Shown: positions 59,918-64,000 of the stretch, piece by piece
Layout of the letters: every line of letters starts with the position of its first letter
Numbering within the stretch: position 1 is the first letter of the stretch
DNA from: Nocardioides sp. REDSEA-S33_B3
Lineage (GTDB): Bacteria > Actinomycetota > Actinomycetes > Propionibacteriales > Nocardioidaceae
NCBI GenBank assembly: GCA_001627335.1
Contig: LUPK01000054.1
Location: 100,886-164,885, forward strand
Direction of reading: 5' to 3'
Length of the DNA stretch: 64,000 bases
Program-made: the position numbers and the translations under genes
The notes under the pieces: model-generated
Told to the model about the DNA's origin: nothing
The model's input: only the letters and a program-made list of their open reading frames with translations
Database searches by the model: none

Positions 59918-60616
59918 CTAGCGGGACCAGACGTAGGTCAGGAAGGTCGCCGCTCCGGCTGTTGCCAGGTTGTGGACGTCTGTTTCCTCGACGGCCAGCA
60001 CGACGAGCCGGCCCCCGGGCTGGCCGAGGGGACCGGCGCCCCCGCCGGCGTCGGAGGCCGCCCCCGGCAGCGCGAGGACGGGTACGCCGGCAGCGACCGT
60101 GTCCGAGCTGCCCGCCTGCGGGTCGGTCGCCACGACGTCGATCCTGTCCCCGACGGCCAGCAGGTCGACCGCCCCGGCGTCGGGCAGTCGCACGGGGACG
60201 GCGACGCGGCCGGTCCCCACGAGCCCGTCGGAGGCGAGGTCCTGACCGACGACCCGGACCGCGGTGACCGGCTCGCCCCGGGCGACCGGCCCGGCGAGGA
60301 CCGATCCCACCGGGTCGGTGAGCACGTCGTCGGGCACCGTGACGGGCGGGAGGGTCGCGGTGGTCAGGTCGGACTCCTCGAGGACCGTCCCGGCCGGCAG
60401 GGCGCGGGCCGCCACGACCACGTCGACCCCCGGTGGGACGGGCGCGGCCACGGCACGCACGCCCGCGACGACCGCGAGCCCGGCGCACAGCGCCGCGAGC
60501 AGCCGACGCCGGCCGAGCACCGCGCGGCGCAGTCGTTGCCGGGCGGCACCGAGCCGGCGGCGTACGGGGGAGGCGGTGGGTGAGGCGGTGGCGGGGGAGT
60601 GCGGTCCGGGCGGCAT
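59918..60616 (-). CDS. SAF domain protein (CpaB/RcpC-like)
   Basis: A 232-residue protein with an Arg-rich N-tail, one membrane helix (about 39-58) and a SAF domain (VDVVVAARALPAGTVLEESDLTTATLPP, GPVARGEPVTAVRVVG). A second beta-rich segment follows (VAVPVRLPDAGAVDLLAVGDRIDVVATDP). Related to pilus-assembly CpaB, but no pilus genes are near. The mscL-SAF-FmdB order recalls mycobacteria and corynebacteria. Function open. Confidence 0.85.
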   Translation of the reverse strand: MPPGPHSPATASPTASPVRRRLGAARQRLRRAVLGRRRLLAALCAGLAVVAGVRAVAAPVPPGVDVVVAARALPAGTVLEESDLTTATLPPVTVPDDVLTDPVGSVLAGPVARGEPVTAVRVVGQDLASDGLVGTGRVAVPVRLPDAGAVDLLAVGDRIDVVATDPQAGSSDTVAAGVPVLALPGAASDAGGGAGPLGQPGGRLVVLAVEETDVHNLATAGAATFLTYVWSR

Positions 60617-60726
60617 CCGGCGACGCTAGGCCGGATCGGCCACCCGGGCCCGGGCCACTCCACAGGCGCCTCGCACAGGACCGCCGACCGTCCACAGGAC
60701 GGCCGGGAGGCGGGTCAGGAGCGGGG

Positions 60727-61095
60727 TCAGGAGGCGGCGGCGGGAGCGCTGCTGGTGCTGCTCGAGCTGCTGGTGGAGGACCCCGAGGTGCTCGTGCTGC
60801 CGGAGGAGCCCGAGGTGCTGGAGCTGCTGCCCGAGCTGCTGCCGGAGTCGCTGGAGGAGTCGCTGGAGGAGGTGCCGGACGAGCCGGAGGTGGACGACGA
60901 GGAGCCCGAGCCGGAGCCCGAGCGGCTGTCGGTGCGGTAGAACCCGGAGCCCTTGAAGACGACGCCGACGGCGTTGTAGACCTTGCGCAGCCGGCCCTCG
61001 CACTGCGGGCACTCGGTCAGCGAGGCGTCCGAGAAGCTCTGGACCTGCTCGAAGGCGTGGTCGCACTCGGTGCAGGCGTACTGGTAGGTCGGCAT
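60727..61095 (-). CDS. FmdB-family zinc-ribbon protein, probable Ruc-type redox chaperone
   Basis: A 122-residue protein. Zinc ribbon C8-x2-C11...C29-x2-C32 (MPTYQYACTECDHAFEQVQ; ECPQCEGRLRKVYNAVGVVFKGSGFYRTDSR), then about 60 residues of Ser/Gly/Thr only. It resembles M. tuberculosis Rv0991c (Ruc), a redox-regulated chaperone with a disordered tail that is repressed by HrcA. The CIRCE operator 41 nt upstream supports that assignment and heat-shock control. The tail could vary in length through slippage of its AGC/TCC-type repeats. Confidence 0.85.
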   Translation of the reverse strand: MPTYQYACTECDHAFEQVQSFSDASLTECPQCEGRLRKVYNAVGVVFKGSGFYRTDSRSGSGSGSSSSTSGSSGTSSSDSSSDSGSSSGSSSSTSGSSGSTSTSGSSTSSSSSTSSAPAAAS

Positions 61096-61135
61096 CGGGT
61101 CTCCTCTCGCACGGGCCGGGGCACGGGGCGCGTCG

Positions 61136-61162
61136 TTGGCACTCTTCCCAGGCGAGTGCCAA
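61136..61162. promoter_or_regulatory. CIRCE operator (HrcA binding site)
   Basis: TTGGCACTC, 9 nt, GAGTGCCAA: a perfect inverted repeat matching the CIRCE consensus TTAGCACTC-N9-GAGTGCTAA with symmetrical changes. It lies between the FmdB/Ruc gene (minus) and the penicillin acylase gene (plus), 30 bp before the latter's start, so HrcA might control both. Confidence 0.85.
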
Positions 61163-61191
61163 TGTTACGTCACGGCAGAATGGCCCGCACC

Positions 61192-63840
61192 ATGAGCGAC
61201 CACACGCGACCGGCCGACCCCACGGCCGGCTCCACGGACGGACCCACGACCGGTCCGGCCGCGTGGTGGCGCGCCTTCCGGCGGATGCCCGACTCGGTGC
61301 GGGTCTCGACCTACGTCGTGGCGGGCCTGGTGCTCTCGCTGGTGGTGGCCGGGCTGTTCGCGCTCGCGCTGGCCCGGCGGCCGCTGCCGCAGACCGGCGG
61401 CGAGCTCGAGGTGCCGGGCCTGGCCGGGACGGTGACGGTGCTGCGCGACGGTGCCGGTGTCCCCCAGGTCTACGCCGACAGCGTCACCGACCTCGCGATC
61501 GCCCAGGGCTACGTCACCGCCCAGGAGCGGTTCTTCCAGATGGACGTGCGCCGCCGCAGCGCGTCGGGCACGCTCGCCGAGCTCGTGGGTGCCGGCGCGC
61601 TGCCCGGGGACCGGGTCGCGCGCACGCTCGGCTTCCGGGGCGTCGCCCAGCAGGAGGTGGCGCTGCTCAGCCCCGACACCCGTGCGTTCCTGGAGGCCTA
61701 CGCCGACGGGGTCAACGCCTACCTCGCCGAGCAGGAGCCCTCCGAGCTGGCCGTGGAGTACACCCTGCTCGACCTCGACGGTGCCGACTCGGCCCCGGAG
61801 GACTGGACGGCCGTGGACTCGCTGACCTGGCTGAAGGCCTACGGCTGGGACCTCGGCGGTGGCCCGGCCGACGAGGTCGAGCGCGTGCTGGTCGCCGACG
61901 CCGTGGGCTCCCAGCGGGCCGAGCAGCTGTGGCCGGCGTACTCCCACCAGACGGTGACGCCGGTCGTCACCGGCGGCGCGGTCGTCGACGGACGGTTCGA
62001 GCCCGGCGCCACCGAGGGCGGCACCCGCAACCCTCAGCGGGTGAGCTTCGGCCCGCGCCGGGTGCGTGCGGTCGAGGCGGCCGGGCGGGCGCTCGACGCG
62101 CTGCCGGAGGGCGTCGGCCGCGGCCCCGGGGTCGGGAGCAACGCGGTGGTCGTGGGTGCCGAGGCGTCCGCGACGGGCGCGCCGCTGCTGGCCGTCGACC
62201 CACACCTCGCCGCCCAGGTGCCGGGACCGTTCATGCAGGTGGGCCTGCACTGCCGCGACGTCGGGCCGGAGTGCCCCTGGGACGTCGCCGGCTTCTCGCT
62301 GCCCGGGGTGCCGGGCGTCGTGCAGGGGCACAACGCCGAGGTGGCCTGGGGCATGGCCGCCGCCGGCCTCGACACGACCGACCTGGTCGTCGAGCGCATC
62401 CGCGACGGCCGGGTGCTGACCGACCGGCGCACCCGTCCGGTGCGCACCCGCACCGAGACCATCGACGTGGCCGGCGCCGGGTCCGAGCTGCTCACCGTCC
62501 GGACCACCCGGCACGGACCGATCCTCTCCGACATCGACCCCGCCGCCCGCGAGGCCGGCGAGGCGGCGCCGGCGGCACGGGGCGCGGACCTCGACGAGGA
62601 GCTGGCGATCGCGGTGCAGTGGGCCGGGTCGACGCCTGCGCCGACCCTCGACGCGCTCGTCGACCTCGCGCTCGCCGAGGACGTCTCGTCCGCGCGGCAA
62701 GCGCTCTCGTCGTGGGCGGTCCCGGCCGTCGACGTCGTCCTCGCCGACCGCGAGGGGACCGTCGGCGTCCAGGTCGCCGGCGCCGTCCCGGTGCGCAAGT
62801 CCGGCCGCGACACCACCGAGCCGACGGCCGGCTGGCGCGCGGAGAACGAGTGGACCGGACGGACGCTGGCGTACGGCGCGCTGCCGTTCACGACCCAGCC
62901 CGCCGACGGGGTCGCCGTGGCGGCCAACCAGGCCCCGGTCGGCACCGACTACCCCTTCCACCTCGGCACCACGTGGGACCCCGGCTCGCGCGCCTCGCGG
63001 CTGCGCGACCTCGTGGTCAGCGAGCCGCAGGACGTCGGGACGCTGCAGGAGGCCCAGCGCGACAGCCTCTCCCCGCTGGCCCCGGTGCTGGTGCCGGCGC
63101 TGCTGGCGGTCGGGCTGGACGACGGGTACGCCGACGACGGCCAGCGGCAGCTGGAGGACTGGGACCTGACCCAGCCGGCCGCGGGCTCGGGCGCGGCTGC
63201 CGCGGCGTACCTCAACGCGACGTGGCGCGAGCTGCTCGCCCTCACCTTCCACGACGAGCTGCCGGCCCAGGTGTGGCCCGACGGCGGGCCGCGGTGGGTC
63301 GAGGTCGTGGCCGGTCTCCTGGACTCCCCTCAGGACCCGTGGTGGGACGACGTGACGACCGACCGGGTCGAGGACCGCGACGACGTGCTGCGGCGGGCGA
63401 TGCTGGAGGCCCGCGACGAGCTGACCCGCCGCCAGGCCCGCGAGGCCGAGCAGTGGACCTGGGGCCACGTGCACCGGCTGTTCCTGACCTCGCCCGGGCT
63501 GGTCGGCGACGGGGTCGCGCTCGACCTCGCCCGCCGCGTCGTCGAGCCCGACGCGTGGGAGGTGGGTGGTGGTCCGGGGGCGGTCGACGCGACCGGCTGG
63601 GACGCCTCGCGCGGCTTCGAGGTCACCACCACCCCCGCGATGCGGATGGTGATCTCGCTGGAGGACTGGGACGACTCCCGCTGGGTGAGCCTCACCGGCG
63701 TCTCCGGCCACCCGACCTCGTCGCACTACACCGACCAGACCGACGTGCTGGTGGCCGGCGGGACGCTGCCGTTCCTGTTCTCGCCCGAGGCCGTCGCCGA
63801 CGCAGCCGACTCCGAGCTCACCCTGCGCCCGGCCCCCTAG
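61192..63840 (+). CDS. Penicillin acylase family protein (Ntn hydrolase)
   Basis: An 882-residue precursor. Membrane anchor at about 37-62, alpha-chain region from about 85 (VLRDGAGVPQVYADSVTDLAIAQGYVTAQERFFQMDVRRR), then Ser316 in GVGSNAVVVG, the expected N-terminal nucleophile of the beta chain after self-cleavage. PHLAAQVPGPFMQVGLHC, HNAEVAWGMA and AANQAPV fit the family. It hydrolyses amide bonds of acyl compounds; quorum-signal lactones or beta-lactams are candidates. ATG 61192 is chosen, with an ATG four codons earlier as alternative. The CIRCE site upstream suggests stress control. Confidence 0.92.
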   Translation: MSDHTRPADPTAGSTDGPTTGPAAWWRAFRRMPDSVRVSTYVVAGLVLSLVVAGLFALALARRPLPQTGGELEVPGLAGTVTVLRDGAGVPQVYADSVTDLAIAQGYVTAQERFFQMDVRRRSASGTLAELVGAGALPGDRVARTLGFRGVAQQEVALLSPDTRAFLEAYADGVNAYLAEQEPSELAVEYTLLDLDGADSAPEDWTAVDSLTWLKAYGWDLGGGPADEVERVLVADAVGSQRAEQLWPAYSHQTVTPVVTGGAVVDGRFEPGATEGGTRNPQRVSFGPRRVRAVEAAGRALDALPEGVGRGPGVGSNAVVVGAEASATGAPLLAVDPHLAAQVPGPFMQVGLHCRDVGPECPWDVAGFSLPGVPGVVQGHNAEVAWGMAAAGLDTTDLVVERIRDGRVLTDRRTRPVRTRTETIDVAGAGSELLTVRTTRHGPILSDIDPAAREAGEAAPAARGADLDEELAIAVQWAGSTPAPTLDALVDLALAEDVSSARQALSSWAVPAVDVVLADREGTVGVQVAGAVPVRKSGRDTTEPTAGWRAENEWTGRTLAYGALPFTTQPADGVAVAANQAPVGTDYPFHLGTTWDPGSRASRLRDLVVSEPQDVGTLQEAQRDSLSPLAPVLVPALLAVGLDDGYADDGQRQLEDWDLTQPAAGSGAAAAAYLNATWRELLALTFHDELPAQVWPDGGPRWVEVVAGLLDSPQDPWWDDVTTDRVEDRDDVLRRAMLEARDELTRRQAREAEQWTWGHVHRLFLTSPGLVGDGVALDLARRVVEPDAWEVGGGPGAVDATGWDASRGFEVTTTPAMRMVISLEDWDDSRWVSLTGVSGHPTSSHYTDQTDVLVAGGTLPFLFSPEAVADAADSELTLRPAP

Positions 63841-63920
63841 CTGCCGAGAGGTCGCTGGCGCACGGCCGAGAGGTCGCTGGCGCACGGCCGAGAGGTCGCT
63901 GGCGCACGGCCGAGAGGTCT
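63841..63920. repeat. 22-bp tandem repeat array, three units plus a partial
   Basis: Units CCGAGAGGTCGCTGGCGCA with CGG between, nearly identical to the array at 43406-43521. It starts 2 nt after the acylase stop codon. Confidence 0.85.
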
Positions 63921-63940
63921 GCGGGGTCAGAGGAATGTCG

Positions 63941-63970
63941 CAACACCCCCTGCCCCGAGGGGGATGTTGT
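63941..63970. terminator. Hairpin at the right edge
   Basis: CAACA-CCCCCT pairs with AGGGGG-a-TGTTG around GCCCCG, with one bulged base. Probably the terminator of the acylase gene or of a convergent gene outside the window. The last 30 bases hold nothing I can name. Confidence 0.5.
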
Positions 63971-64000
63971 GCCGACTCCACCGATGCCTGCTGACCAGCT

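Noticed and set aside
60727..60910. Ser-rich stretch as sequencing artefact or a separate gene
   Set aside because: It is a continuous in-frame tail of the zinc-ribbon protein and matches the disordered tail expected for Ruc-type proteins.

Overview
The window comes from a high-GC, flagellated actinobacterium. Gene content, codon use and Gram-positive-type flagellar parts without P- or L-ring genes point to Nocardioides or a close relative; this is my recognition, not a database result. About 65 protein genes, one tRNA and many regulatory sites can be supported.

Left edge (1-3490): the end of an ABC exporter, a DUF2975/HTH pair bracketed by a 31-bp repeat, a remnant resembling 1-phosphofructokinase, and a 12-codon ORF inside a structured element. 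Flagellar and chemotaxis island (3218-43291): almost the whole motility system. On the minus strand, reading right to left, are flgB-flgC-fliE-fliF-fliG-fliH-fliI-fliJ-PG hydrolase-fliK-flgD-flgE, flbD-motA-motB-fliL, and fliM-fliN-fliO-fliP-fliQ-fliR-flhB-flhA plus a small membrane protein. Also on the minus strand are cheR-cheY-cheX-response regulator-unknown and flgN-flgK-flgL-fliW-csrA. On the plus strand are cheB, the sigma factor fliA, flagellin fliC, fliD-fliS-unknown and cheA-cheW-MCP. Right part (43573-64000): marR, a GH13 glucosidase, a thioesterase-like gene with photolyase, a DtxR-type regulator, a sirtuin, DUF2277, an XRE/HbhA pair, a beta-propeller protein, an enoyl-reductase-like protein, an orphan adenine methylase, a Pr6Pr membrane protein, tRNA-Arg(CCU), an LCP cell-wall ligase, mscL, a SAF protein, an FmdB/Ruc-type chaperone under a CIRCE operator, and a penicillin acylase.

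Regulation: nine sites of the form TCNN-N15-GCCGATNN (one with GAC for GCC), read as FliA-type (sigma-28) promoters, lie before flbD, fliM, flgB, cheR, cheB, flgN, fliA, fliC and cheA. They account for nearly every motility transcription unit. At fliM, cheR and cheB the octamer is followed by exactly 7 nt and then a GTG, which predicts leaderless mRNAs and moves the cheB start downstream. Within operons genes are joined by 1- or 4-nt stop/start overlaps (TGATG, ATGA, GTGA).

Most unusual: a 49-bp imperfect palindrome occurs four times in fliK and twice in cheA, always in the same reading frame, adding the same peptide to disordered linkers. This resembles the Rickettsia palindromic elements. 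Three further repeat families are present: a 31-bp element, 22-bp tandem units, and a repeat inside the propeller gene. Other points are a frameshift in fliO, a 37-bp duplication of the 3' part of tRNA-Arg, and a hairpin that hides the ribosome site of a leader ORF at 57.2 kb.
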